A program made the translations under genes and the position numbers. Of a stretch of DNA of 38,748 nucleotides, positions 26,946-35,146 are shown in pieces. Each line of letters opens with the position of its first letter. The first letter of the stretch is position 1. Under the pieces are notes generated by a model that saw only the letters and a program-made list of their open reading frames with translations, did not search any database and was not told the origin of the DNA. This stretch comes from JALVCQ01 sp964452325. Lineage in GTDB: Bacteria; Bacteroidota; Bacteroidia; JAADEI01; JALVCQ01. The stretch is taken from assembly GCA_964452325.1 (NCBI GenBank), contig CAYVLB010000004.1, positions 1 through 38,748 on the forward strand, written 5' to 3'.

Positions 26946-29009
26946 ATGAAACGCCTCAGAAGCTGGATGTTGGTCGTGGGATGTCTCTTTGTGAGGGCCC
27001 CTGTCATGGCACAAGACTCATCGGTGCATGCGTTTGCAACAATCAGGGTGTTAGCCCGATCCGACTCTGCTGTTGTTACCCTTCGATGGGCACCCTCTTC
27101 GGCTGGGGCGTGGGCATTAGCCAATCGGTATGGATACCGAATTTACCGCAAGAAACTTGGGAATGATAGCCCATTACGACTTCTTACCCCCCAGCCAATC
27201 TGGCCATGGGATTCCAGCACATGGGAAGCCCGCCTTGATACAACCAATGCTTTTTTGTTAGTGGCACTTCAGGCGCTGTATGGTGGATGGAATGTACCCA
27301 CAGGGCAAGGAGTTGGTGGTCTTCGTGCCCAATCGGATGCCTTGAACAATCGGTATGCATTGGCATTGTATGCAGCGGATATGGACACCATGGCTGCAGA
27401 GGCATTGGGGCTTCGCTGGGTGGATCGTAGTGTGGAAACTGGAGCGGAGTATCTTTACTCAGTGACTGCGGCGATTCCCGATTCACTTTACAAAGTAGCA
27501 GCTGGAGATGTGATGGTTTCAGTAATGTCTGCCGCTCCGCTGATGCCACCGTTGGGACTGACAGCCAATCCCGGCGATCGGAAAATCACGTTACAGTGGA
27601 TGAACTCCCCTACTTTTTCTGCCTATTGGATTGAACGGTCGGACGATCGCGGACGTACCTACCATCGACTTACACGTATGCCCTACCTACGCTTGAATGA
27701 CGATTCGACCGCTAACGGTTTCATAACCTTTGTGGATACTGCCGTGCGCAATTATTTTCGATATTATTATCGGGTGCAGGGCATCACTCCGTTTGCGGAG
27801 ACTTCCCCGCCGGCCGAGGCTGATGCCATGCCCCAAGACTTTACGCCGCCGCCAGCTCCACGTATTCTAGAAGGAGTTGAAATAGGCGATCGGCGCGTGC
27901 GTATCCGATGGGCCCTTCCCGATGTTGACGACTTGGCAGGCTTCCTTATCTTGCGGAGCTCTCGACCCGACAAAGGATTTGTCCCTATTCAATTTCCGCC
28001 AATGCCTGCGAAAACCTGGACATTTGTCGACACGCAAGCCCGTTATGCTGAACCCTACTATGTGGTTGCGGCGTTCGACACCAACGGTAACGTGAGTCGC
28101 TCGTTACCATTTCGGGTAGAAATGGTGGATACTGTTCCACCAAAAGTTCCTGTTGGATTAAGTGGAACCATTGATACTGCGGGCATTGTACACATTTGGT
28201 GGCACCCCAATGACGAAACGGATTTGCTGGGATATCGTGTATTGTGGGCAAATGACTCATCTCATCCTTTCATCCAGCGAACGAATCGCCCTATTTCCGA
28301 TACGTTTTTTGTCGATACGGTTGCTGTTGATGTATTGACACCTTTTGTATACTATCGCCTTTCGGCCGTTGATGTGCGGTTTAACCATTCGCCGATGTCT
28401 GAAGTACTGGTGTTACGTCGTCCAGATCGTCGTCCTCCGGCTCCGCCCGCGTGGAAAAAGATTCAGCCCACTGACAGTGCGGTATTGCTCTATTGGGTTC
28501 CCAGCCCCAGTGAAGATGTAATTTTTCAGGTAATTGAGCGGACTCGGGGAGATACTTCTGTGTGGGAACAGCTCATTACCTTGCCTCCTCGACAGGGATT
28601 TTATGCAGATCATTCAGCGGATGTTGGAGTGGTATATCATTATCGAGTTGTAGCGGAGGACAGTGCTGGCCATCGGTCATCCACCCGACAGACACTCGCA
28701 GGACGTCGCTATGCACCGTACACTCTACCATCGCCTGCCTTTTTACGGGCCCAATATCAAGAAGCGTTTGGGGTGGTTCGTTTAGAGTGGACTTATCCTT
28801 ATCCCATTCGACCGGATGATGAGTTTGTCATCTACCGAGGGGTTCATGATGATCTTCTCAGGCCGTATAAGGTAATTCCCGCAGGACGCTTTTCATTTGA
28901 AGATGTGGCATTGCAGGGTGGGGTGATATATCGTTATTCAGTGGCGATTCGGCGAGGACCTTTGCAAGTGTCGCCAATGTCGAAGGTGGTAATGGTTGAA
29001 GTTCGCTAG
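26946..29009 (+). CDS. Secreted protein with about six fibronectin type III repeats
   Basis: 687 aa. Signal peptide MKRLRSWMLVVGCLFVRAPVMAQ, then Fn3-like modules starting near residues 30, 202, 301, 395, 496 and 595. Each has the PPxxP/L start, an xxLxW strand (ITLQWMNS, VRIRWALP, VHIWWHPN, VLLYWVPS, VRLEWTYP) and a YRV/FVIYRG strand. No catalytic motif and no T9SS C-terminal domain are visible; it ends in a plain Fn3 strand (SKVVMVEVR). It shares Fn3-like architecture with the 2414-aa protein two genes upstream, suggesting protein-protein or carbohydrate-adhesion roles at the cell surface. Spacing to the barrel gene is 9 bases, so it belongs to the same operon. Exact function unknown. Confidence 0.9.
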   Translation: MKRLRSWMLVVGCLFVRAPVMAQDSSVHAFATIRVLARSDSAVVTLRWAPSSAGAWALANRYGYRIYRKKLGNDSPLRLLTPQPIWPWDSSTWEARLDTTNAFLLVALQALYGGWNVPTGQGVGGLRAQSDALNNRYALALYAADMDTMAAEALGLRWVDRSVETGAEYLYSVTAAIPDSLYKVAAGDVMVSVMSAAPLMPPLGLTANPGDRKITLQWMNSPTFSAYWIERSDDRGRTYHRLTRMPYLRLNDDSTANGFITFVDTAVRNYFRYYYRVQGITPFAETSPPAEADAMPQDFTPPPAPRILEGVEIGDRRVRIRWALPDVDDLAGFLILRSSRPDKGFVPIQFPPMPAKTWTFVDTQARYAEPYYVVAAFDTNGNVSRSLPFRVEMVDTVPPKVPVGLSGTIDTAGIVHIWWHPNDETDLLGYRVLWANDSSHPFIQRTNRPISDTFFVDTVAVDVLTPFVYYRLSAVDVRFNHSPMSEVLVLRRPDRRPPAPPAWKKIQPTDSAVLLYWVPSPSEDVIFQVIERTRGDTSVWEQLITLPPRQGFYADHSADVGVVYHYRVVAEDSAGHRSSTRQTLAGRRYAPYTLPSPAFLRAQYQEAFGVVRLEWTYPYPIRPDDEFVIYRGVHDDLLRPYKVIPAGRFSFEDVALQGGVIYRYSVAIRRGPLQVSPMSKVVMVEVR

Positions 29010-29039
29010 CAAGGACTTTCTTCCCTTGGCAAGTTGCGT

Positions 29040-29047
29040 ATCTTTGT
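29040..29047 (+). promoter_or_regulatory. -7 promoter element TATCTTTG for rpoN
   Basis: Exact TAnnTTTG match 28 bases before the rpoN ATG. A TTTC at 29018-29021 with 18-base spacing is a fair -33 candidate (consensus TTTG). This separates rpoN from the Fn3 gene ending at 29009. Confidence 0.55.
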
Positions 29048-29075
29048 TTAACCAATAGGGGAAAGAATAGGCGAT

Positions 29076-30560
29076 ATGGCAACGCATCAATCCTTAGGTC
29101 AACTTCAGATACAAACCCAAAAGTTGACGCCCCAGCAGCTCCAACTGATTCAAATGTTGGAATTGCCATTGCCTTATCTGGAAGAAAAAATCAAAACTGA
29201 GCTCCAAGATAACCCGGCATTGGATACGGATGCGGAGGCAGAGGAAAAATGGAATTCTGCTGCAGACTCCCCCGACAACGATAAATCCGATACGAATGTG
29301 GACCCAGCTGCTGAACAAGCCATTGCTGAAGAACTGGAAAAAATGTTGGGGGATGAAGACGACTATCGAGCCTATTCGCCCCCTGCCCGATCGGATGACG
29401 TCAATGATCGGTCACTGGGGTCGATGCTCCGATATCAACCTTCTATTTACGAAAGCTTGGAAGACCAAATCAGATCCCTCTCTTTGTCACCGATCGAGCT
29501 GAAGGCAGCCCAGCATATTCTTGGCCTGATTGATGATTATGGGTTTTTGAGGAAAAGCAATGAGGTAATTCGGCGCGAGCTTTCGTTTTTGTATGGCATT
29601 CAAATGACAGAAGCTCAAATCGAACGGTTGATCAGAAGGTTACACAAGATTGACCCCCCGGGCATTGCTACCCGCTCCTTGCAGGAGGCGTTGATGGCCC
29701 AGCTGGAAAGTCGGGATGATTGGAAAGGACACGTTCGAGATCTAGCATTGACTATCCTACGTAAATATTTCAAGGCCCTTGTGCGGAGGGATTATGAGTA
29801 TTTAATGAGTGCCTTAGGCATATCCAGTGATGTGCTTCAGGCGGTACTGGATATGATCCGCCGTCTGAATCCCACACCTTTGGTACCATCGGGGCGGTAT
29901 ACTCCTACATTGGTACCCGATTTTATCGTGCGGCGCCAGGGCGATGGTTTTTCGGTGGATCTTAACAATGGTAATCTGCCGTCACTGCGGGTTTCGCCCA
30001 CCTATCTGGATGCCTATAAACGGGAAATCAAAAAACCGATAGCACAACGTTCCAAAGACTTTGACCTTTATAAGAGTAAAATCGAGCGGGCGCGCCATTT
30101 TATTGATTCGGTTCGGCAACGCCAGCATACAATGCTCAAGATTATGAATGCCATCGTGCGACGTCAACGGAATTTTTTCTACACTGGCGATTGGAAACAA
30201 CTCCGCCCCATGGTGCTTCGGGATATTGCCGAAGATGTGGGTATGGACATTAGCACCGTATCACGCGTGACCAGTAATAAGGTTGTGGACATGGATTATG
30301 GCGTTATTCCGCTTAAAAAGCTCTTTTCAGAAGGAATATCGTCCGAACAGGGGGTGGCATCTTCGATTCAACTGAAAGAAATTATCAAGGATATAGTAGC
30401 AGAAGAGGATAAAATCCATCCGTTGACCGACGATCAAATCGCTGAGCAACTCAAAGCCATGGGATACGATATTGCACGTCGGACGGTAGCAAAATATCGA
30501 AAGCAATTGGGAATTCCTTCTTCATCAGCTCGTCGTGAAAAACCGTTTCGGGTGCAATGA
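29076..30560 (+). CDS. rpoN: RNA polymerase sigma-54 factor
   Basis: 494 aa. The N-terminal glutamine-rich activator-interaction region is present (SLGQLQIQTQKLTPQQLQLIQMLELPLPYLEEKI), followed by an acidic linker (about 50-120). The core-binding domain includes IDDYGFLRKS and IDPPGIATRSLQEAL. The DNA-binding part has the HTH VLRDIAEDVGMDISTVSR and ends with the diagnostic RpoN box ARRTVAKYRKQLGIPSS. Sigma-54 directs transcription from -24/-12 promoters and requires AAA+ activators, none of which is encoded in this window. Length is normal. It has its own -7 element. Confidence 0.97.
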   Translation: MATHQSLGQLQIQTQKLTPQQLQLIQMLELPLPYLEEKIKTELQDNPALDTDAEAEEKWNSAADSPDNDKSDTNVDPAAEQAIAEELEKMLGDEDDYRAYSPPARSDDVNDRSLGSMLRYQPSIYESLEDQIRSLSLSPIELKAAQHILGLIDDYGFLRKSNEVIRRELSFLYGIQMTEAQIERLIRRLHKIDPPGIATRSLQEALMAQLESRDDWKGHVRDLALTILRKYFKALVRRDYEYLMSALGISSDVLQAVLDMIRRLNPTPLVPSGRYTPTLVPDFIVRRQGDGFSVDLNNGNLPSLRVSPTYLDAYKREIKKPIAQRSKDFDLYKSKIERARHFIDSVRQRQHTMLKIMNAIVRRQRNFFYTGDWKQLRPMVLRDIAEDVGMDISTVSRVTSNKVVDMDYGVIPLKKLFSEGISSEQGVASSIQLKEIIKDIVAEEDKIHPLTDDQIAEQLKAMGYDIARRTVAKYRKQLGIPSSSARREKPFRVQ

Positions 30561-31092
30561 GCCATTCCCACGGTGTGAATGCTTCTGGGTGCACTTGTGG
30601 GAAGGCATTGTGCATCCGGTTGTGATCGTGCCAGTGTGGGTAGCGATCGGTTTTCAGAAGGCATGGCTGGCTGCTATTTATGGAGGATTGGCGGTTGGTG
30701 TGATGTTGATGGGGGCAGCTGTCAAAGGATGGCGCAAATGGGTGGACGCGTGGAAGGGACAATTGTGGCGTAGCTTAGCGTGGGGGACAGCTGCTGTTGT
30801 GTGGTTGATAGTGGGGTGTCGGGAAGGATGGATGAGGTGTGGGGTGGGAATGATAACGTTGGTGGGTGTGGCCATGAGTCGGCATTTTCGTCCAAGCTTA
30901 CACGCGGCCGGGTGGGCATTTTTGATAAGTTGGCCGATGCCTCATTCCTCATGGGTGCTGAAAGTGAGCATTGTAGGTATTGGAGGGATAGTGGTGGCGC
31001 AACGTTGGATATGTAGACGACATTCTGTGGCTGAATTGATCGTTGGCTTGATCATTGGGGGGGGATTGGGATGGCTTATCGTTGTCGGATGA
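30535..31092 (+). CDS. Membrane protein, degenerate PAP2-like family
   Basis: 185 aa from GTG at 30535, overlapping rpoN by 26 bases; a GTG at 30589, right before HLWEGIVHPVVIVP, is an equally good start and gives a more natural protein. About five to six transmembrane helices. RHFRPSLHAAGW in the middle and RRHSVAELIVGLIIGG near the end recall PAP2 phosphatase motifs 2 and 3 (PSGH and SRxxxxxHxxxD), and HPVVIVP near the start recalls the Bacteroidota PAP2-like subgroup. However, the motif-3 Asp is absent (Glu follows His three residues on) and the PSGH Gly is changed, so catalysis is doubtful. Its last 17 bases overlap the convergent lipoprotein gene. Confidence 0.6.
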   Translation: MKNRFGCNEPFPRCECFWVHLWEGIVHPVVIVPVWVAIGFQKAWLAAIYGGLAVGVMLMGAAVKGWRKWVDAWKGQLWRSLAWGTAAVVWLIVGCREGWMRCGVGMITLVGVAMSRHFRPSLHAAGWAFLISWPMPHSSWVLKVSIVGIGGIVVAQRWICRRHSVAELIVGLIIGGGLGWLIVVG

Positions 31093-32011
31093 CCGTTTTC
31101 GAACGATAAAATCCACCCCATACCCCCATGCCATTGCGAACATTGCTATAAATTTGAACAGGTGCCGAAAAAAAATCACCGGTTTGATTGTTATCGGCCA
31201 GTATACTTTGCACATACCAATAGGCGGCTTTGGAAAGTGTAATTACGTGAAACTCCAAAAAACATGAATCTACTCCCGGTGTACGGCATCCCGCTACCCA
31301 TGTCGAATCCAGCATAACCTCCAAGTAGGCAGAACTATCAGTAAAAGTTGCATCCGAGAACACCATTTGTTCCACCCAGTTTTGAGAAGACCCGTTTGGA
31401 TCCATTCCGTCAAATTCAGAAGGAGGTGGCGGTACATTGCCCTTGACATAATAAAACTCGGAGTATGTAATCTGAGGCAATGAAGACGAATAGTAAATAC
31501 GAACCGACGGATAAAACCAGTAATAATCCGCATTAGGTAAATCATCCCAGGAAATCGCCCAATGATGCGGCTGGGAAGTGTCGGTTGACCGGATCTGGGC
31601 ACGAACGCTGACGGCATAGGGAACGGTAGATTCCGCTTCGACGGAAGGATAATCATTGGCTGTTGCGACAATACGGTATGTGTGGCCTGCCTTCGGCTGT
31701 GGATAAGCGATCTGAATATATTCCGAATCGGCAGGTAGTATGCCCTCCACAAAGGCAGTATCATTCTCATATAGCGTATAGTGAACTGTGGGTCGGCGAA
31801 GGGTATCTGTGACCGGACCAATCACAGCGCGTGAGATCCCCATGTAGATTCGCCATTGTTGCTGGCCAGGATGGAATAACGAATTGACAACCAATCGTGG
31901 GGGCTGAGAAGGAACTTCAACGGTCAATGTACGCTCTCGACACGACCAGCTGATGATCCCCAAGATCATCCATCCGATCATTCTCCATAGACACGGGCAA
32001 ACACGTATCAT
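31076..32011 (-). CDS. DUF4249-like lipoprotein
   Basis: 311 aa. N-terminal signal MIRVCPCLWRMIGWMILGIISWSC with a lipobox-like SWSC, so a lipid-anchored protein is likely. The mature part has the DUF4249 pattern: LVVNSLFHPGQQQWRIYMGIS, YTLYENDTAFVEG, YIQIAYPQPKAGHTYRIVATANDYPSVEAESTVP, ISWDDLPNADYYWFYPS, and C-terminal LSKAAYWYVQSILADNNQTGDFFSAPVQIYSNVRNGMGVWGGF. The family is restricted largely to Bacteroidota and usually sits beside TonB-dependent receptors; here no such receptor is adjacent. The start ATG overlaps the thiI stop by 1 base (TAATG), so it is translationally coupled to thiI. Confidence 0.85.
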   Translation of the reverse strand: MIRVCPCLWRMIGWMILGIISWSCRERTLTVEVPSQPPRLVVNSLFHPGQQQWRIYMGISRAVIGPVTDTLRRPTVHYTLYENDTAFVEGILPADSEYIQIAYPQPKAGHTYRIVATANDYPSVEAESTVPYAVSVRAQIRSTDTSQPHHWAISWDDLPNADYYWFYPSVRIYYSSSLPQITYSEFYYVKGNVPPPPSEFDGMDPNGSSQNWVEQMVFSDATFTDSSAYLEVMLDSTWVAGCRTPGVDSCFLEFHVITLSKAAYWYVQSILADNNQTGDFFSAPVQIYSNVRNGMGVWGGFYRSKTVIRQR

Positions 32012-33558
32012 TAGATAGAAGCTTTTACATCGAACAAAGTGCGTATAAAATCTGCTGCTGCAGCAGCTCCTCCGGGAATGTTCCTTACCTGAAAGCCTTG
32101 TTCTTTCATAAACCTTGCCAGGAGGGCACTTTGCTGACCTGTTTCACAGAATAGGAGATAGCTTTGTTGTGGGTCCCAACTTAGGAACTCATTCCATGCC
32201 TGATTAAACGGAATATGCCGTACTTCGATGGAACGTGCAAATGAGACAGGGGGATGCGGTGAGTTACGCAGATCAATGGCCACCCATTTTTTATCATTGG
32301 GTGCATCTACTGACGGGCTTGACGGGGCAACACCTGTTGTCGCACCCTCTACGGCCTCTGCCACCAATTCCTCGACAGGCATTTGATGGAGGAGCTCCGT
32401 GATTTTATTTGGATGAGTACGCGTGGCGACATGCCGTGAAGCCAAGGCGCAAAATTCTTTGCCAGTATATGCCATATCCCACGTACCAATGTGACGAGCC
32501 CGTTCGATAATTTCGCTTTTGGGCATCATCAGTAGCGGACGCCAGATGGGAACGTTTACGAAACGATTGAGCAGGGTTAGGTTGTGAATGGTTTGGGTGG
32601 ACACCTGCCCCATGGATTCGCCGGTTACCATCCCTATTGCAGTAGGGATTTGTTGCAAAATGGATTCACCCACCTTATAGAAAAATACTTTCAGCAGGAG
32701 GTTTTGATAACGGTCTGGCTGATGGCGCAGGGCGGCAATGATGGGTGTGAAATCGACGACCCGCAGGGCAGGCGCATGGGCTCCCCCATAGCGATGCGTC
32801 AGCAGCTGATGAATCTGACGGGCCTTTTCTAGCTGGGTGTTGCCGCCCAAGTCATAATAGACATAGTCAAGGACAATCCCACTGTGATAGGCCATCCAAG
32901 CGGCTACCGGTGAATCGATCCCACCCGAAAATAGCATCAAGCTATGTCCAGTGAAGCCGACAGGCATTCCCCCTGTACCTGTAGTTTTTCGGGTGAACAA
33001 AAAAATGCCTTCATCGCGTACTTCCACATAGCAAAATACATCCGGGCGGGTGAGATTAACTCCCTTACTAATGGAATAAAGCGCATCTCCCAATGCTACT
33101 TCTGCCTCCCGACGTTGCCATTGCGGGAAAAACGCCCGTTTTTTCTTTAATGCAATCCGTGCGCGAATCCCAAAAGTGCGCCCTTCTACTGCGGGGCGGA
33201 AATAATCAGCAATAAAGGGATATGTTTCGGAAGGTGCGGCTAATGGCAACACTTTTGCCCGTGCGAAAAACTGAATACCCGGGATATGCGTCAGCATTTC
33301 ATCAACCGGTCTCATCGTTTTAAGGAGCAGGTGGTCCCAGTACGCTTTAATCTTGATCGGTGTTTCCGGGGAATAGCGCTGGAGGGTAGACTGAATATTG
33401 CGTTCGAGCCGACGGATCATTTCCCAACGCGTAGGACGTTGCTTCGTCCCATACTCGCCCGTGTAGCGGATGGTATAGACGTGTGAATATTCTCGAACTG
33501 CTCCCAACGGTATCTCTTTTGTGCAAAGGTAGGTATCCGTTGACAGCTGATGTCCCAT
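32011..33558 (-). CDS. thiI: tRNA 4-thiouridine synthase with C-terminal rhodanese domain
   Basis: 515 aa. ThiI makes 4-thiouridine at tRNA position 8 and, where the rhodanese domain is present, can contribute sulfur to thiamine thiazole. Order: N-terminal ferredoxin-like and THUMP region (about 20-175, with FGIRARIALKKKR and YVEVRDEGIFLFTRK), the PP-loop ATP-binding SGGIDSP (about 211-217), MVTGESMGQVSTQT, the conserved Cys in GKEFCALASRHV (about 370), and a rhodanese domain (about 425-515) with the active-site Cys in LFCETGQQSA (about 471). Both sulfur-handling Cys are present. Divergent from fmt. Confidence 0.95.
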   Translation of the reverse strand: MGHQLSTDTYLCTKEIPLGAVREYSHVYTIRYTGEYGTKQRPTRWEMIRRLERNIQSTLQRYSPETPIKIKAYWDHLLLKTMRPVDEMLTHIPGIQFFARAKVLPLAAPSETYPFIADYFRPAVEGRTFGIRARIALKKKRAFFPQWQRREAEVALGDALYSISKGVNLTRPDVFCYVEVRDEGIFLFTRKTTGTGGMPVGFTGHSLMLFSGGIDSPVAAWMAYHSGIVLDYVYYDLGGNTQLEKARQIHQLLTHRYGGAHAPALRVVDFTPIIAALRHQPDRYQNLLLKVFFYKVGESILQQIPTAIGMVTGESMGQVSTQTIHNLTLLNRFVNVPIWRPLLMMPKSEIIERARHIGTWDMAYTGKEFCALASRHVATRTHPNKITELLHQMPVEELVAEAVEGATTGVAPSSPSVDAPNDKKWVAIDLRNSPHPPVSFARSIEVRHIPFNQAWNEFLSWDPQQSYLLFCETGQQSALLARFMKEQGFQVRNIPGGAAAAADFIRTLFDVKASI

Positions 33559-33611
33559 TTTCTGGGTTTTTATTTTGCAATCTTCTAATTCAAAAGAGCT
33601 TCTGAGACATC

Positions 33612-34541
33612 ATGGCATTGCGTATCATTTTTTTCGGCACTTCCAAGTTTGCCCTGCCTTCATTGGATGCGATTGCGGATTCTGTCCATCAAATAGAAGG
33701 TATAGTAACGGCTCCTGATGCCATTCGACGGGGCGTGCCCATGACCACGCCCGTGCGCCAATGGGCCCACCAGAAAGGGGTGGAAGTGGTCACCCCCCCT
33801 TCTCCTCATGATGCTCGCTTGTTGAAGTGGCTCCACGATAAGGGAGCTGACTTATTCTTGGTAATTGCCTATAAAAAACTACCTCCTCAAATTTGGAAGA
33901 TGCCTCCCAACGGAACGGTGAATCTGCATGCCTCGCTATTGCCTGATTATCGGGGAGCAGCCCCGATTCATCACGCAATCATTGCGGGGGAATCTTGGAC
34001 TGGCGTAACTACTTTTTATATCACCCATGGCATTGACACAGGTGATATTATCTTTCAAGAAAAAGTGGCTATTGAGCCGGACGAAACTTTTGGCTCATTG
34101 CATGATAAATTGGCTACAGTGGGTGCCCGTTTGGTGATCAAGACCCTCGATGCCATTGCGAATTCAACAGCGCCGAGACACCCCCAACGGATGAAATCCG
34201 TCAAAAAGGCACCAAAACTGACTAAGGCGTTTTGTCGGATTCAATGGCAACAACCAGCGGAACTTATCGATCGGATGGTTCGAGGGTTAAGTCCGATGCC
34301 CGGAGCATGGACGATGTGGGGGGGGCGTCAGGTACGCATTCTGGGTGGGCGACCATGCCGATCGGGTCATCCTTTACTCCCCGGACATTTTCGAGTGAAG
34401 GGCCGTCACCTGGAAGTCGGGACCGGAACGCCGGAATATGTATATCAGGTAAGTGAGATTCACTTTAGCGGCAAGCGTCCCATGGCAACGGCTGATGCAA
34501 TCTGTGGACGTTTGCTGGCAAGGGAAGGGGTTTTTGGTTGA
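33612..34541 (+). CDS. fmt: Methionyl-tRNA formyltransferase
   Basis: 309 aa. Formylates Met-tRNA(fMet) from 10-formyl-THF for translation initiation. Signatures: IIFFGTSKFALPSLDAI, the folate-binding active site NLHASLLPDYRGAAPIHHAI (Asn-His ... Asp follows in THGIDTGDIIFQ), and the C-terminal domain FCRIQWQQPAELIDRMVRGLSPMPGAW that binds tRNA. All catalytic residues are present. It is divergent from thiI with a 53-base gap. Its stop overlaps an alternative TTG start of the following sigma gene, though the sigma ATG lies 62 bases later. Confidence 0.96.
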   Translation: MALRIIFFGTSKFALPSLDAIADSVHQIEGIVTAPDAIRRGVPMTTPVRQWAHQKGVEVVTPPSPHDARLLKWLHDKGADLFLVIAYKKLPPQIWKMPPNGTVNLHASLLPDYRGAAPIHHAIIAGESWTGVTTFYITHGIDTGDIIFQEKVAIEPDETFGSLHDKLATVGARLVIKTLDAIANSTAPRHPQRMKSVKKAPKLTKAFCRIQWQQPAELIDRMVRGLSPMPGAWTMWGGRQVRILGGRPCRSGHPLLPGHFRVKGRHLEVGTGTPEYVYQVSEIHFSGKRPMATADAICGRLLAREGVFG

Positions 34542-34603
34542 GAAAAAAATGGCTGGCCAGGCAACGAAGGGTCGTTTCAATTCGTCCTTACGGATGTGAG
34601 GCG

Positions 34604-35146
34604 ATGGCAAATTATCTCCCAACAGCCCCGTGGCAAAAATGGGTGGACGGTTGCCGCAATGGTGATCGTCATTGCCAACGTCACTTGTTTGAACATTTTT
34701 TGCCTATGGTAATGGGAGTTGCCCTTCGATATACGGCCTCGTATGAAGATGCCTGTGATGTAGCCCAAGAAACCTTTATCAAAGTGTTTGAAAAAGTAGG
34801 AAATCTTCGGGATGTGGAGAGCTTCCCTGCTTGGTTGCGTCGGACTGCTGTTCATACGGCGATTGACTTTTTGCGGGGACGGCGCCGATTTGAAGTGCTT
34901 TCTGAAGGTCAGGAAGGGCCTGTTCACGAAACCGTATTTGATTCGCATGCACACATCATCGCAAAATGCTTAGCCACCTTGCCAGATGGTTATCGGACCA
35001 TCCTTAACCTTTACGATATTGAAGGGTATTCGCATCATGAAATCGCTCAGATGTTGAATATCAGTGAGGGCACCTCGCGCTCGCAACTGGCAAAGGCCCG
35101 AAAGATGATGCAACGCTTGCTTAAACAACATGGCATTGGAGGATAG
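34604..35146 (+). CDS. ECF-type RNA polymerase sigma factor
   Basis: 180 aa from ATG 34604 (MANYLPTAPWQKW); an in-frame TTG at 34538 overlaps fmt but is a poorer start. Region 2 is clear (FLPMVMGVALRYTASYEDACDVAQETFIKVFEKV), then the WLRRTAVHTAIDFLR linker. Region 4 has the HTH LPDGYRTILNLYDIEGYSHHEIAQMLNISEGTSRSQLAKARKMMQRLL. It is a cytoplasmic transcription factor, normally held by a membrane-bound anti-sigma. The next gene overlaps its end by 17 bases and has just such a layout, so the two are likely a regulator pair. Confidence 0.95.
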   Translation: MANYLPTAPWQKWVDGCRNGDRHCQRHLFEHFLPMVMGVALRYTASYEDACDVAQETFIKVFEKVGNLRDVESFPAWLRRTAVHTAIDFLRGRRRFEVLSEGQEGPVHETVFDSHAHIIAKCLATLPDGYRTILNLYDIEGYSHHEIAQMLNISEGTSRSQLAKARKMMQRLLKQHGIGG

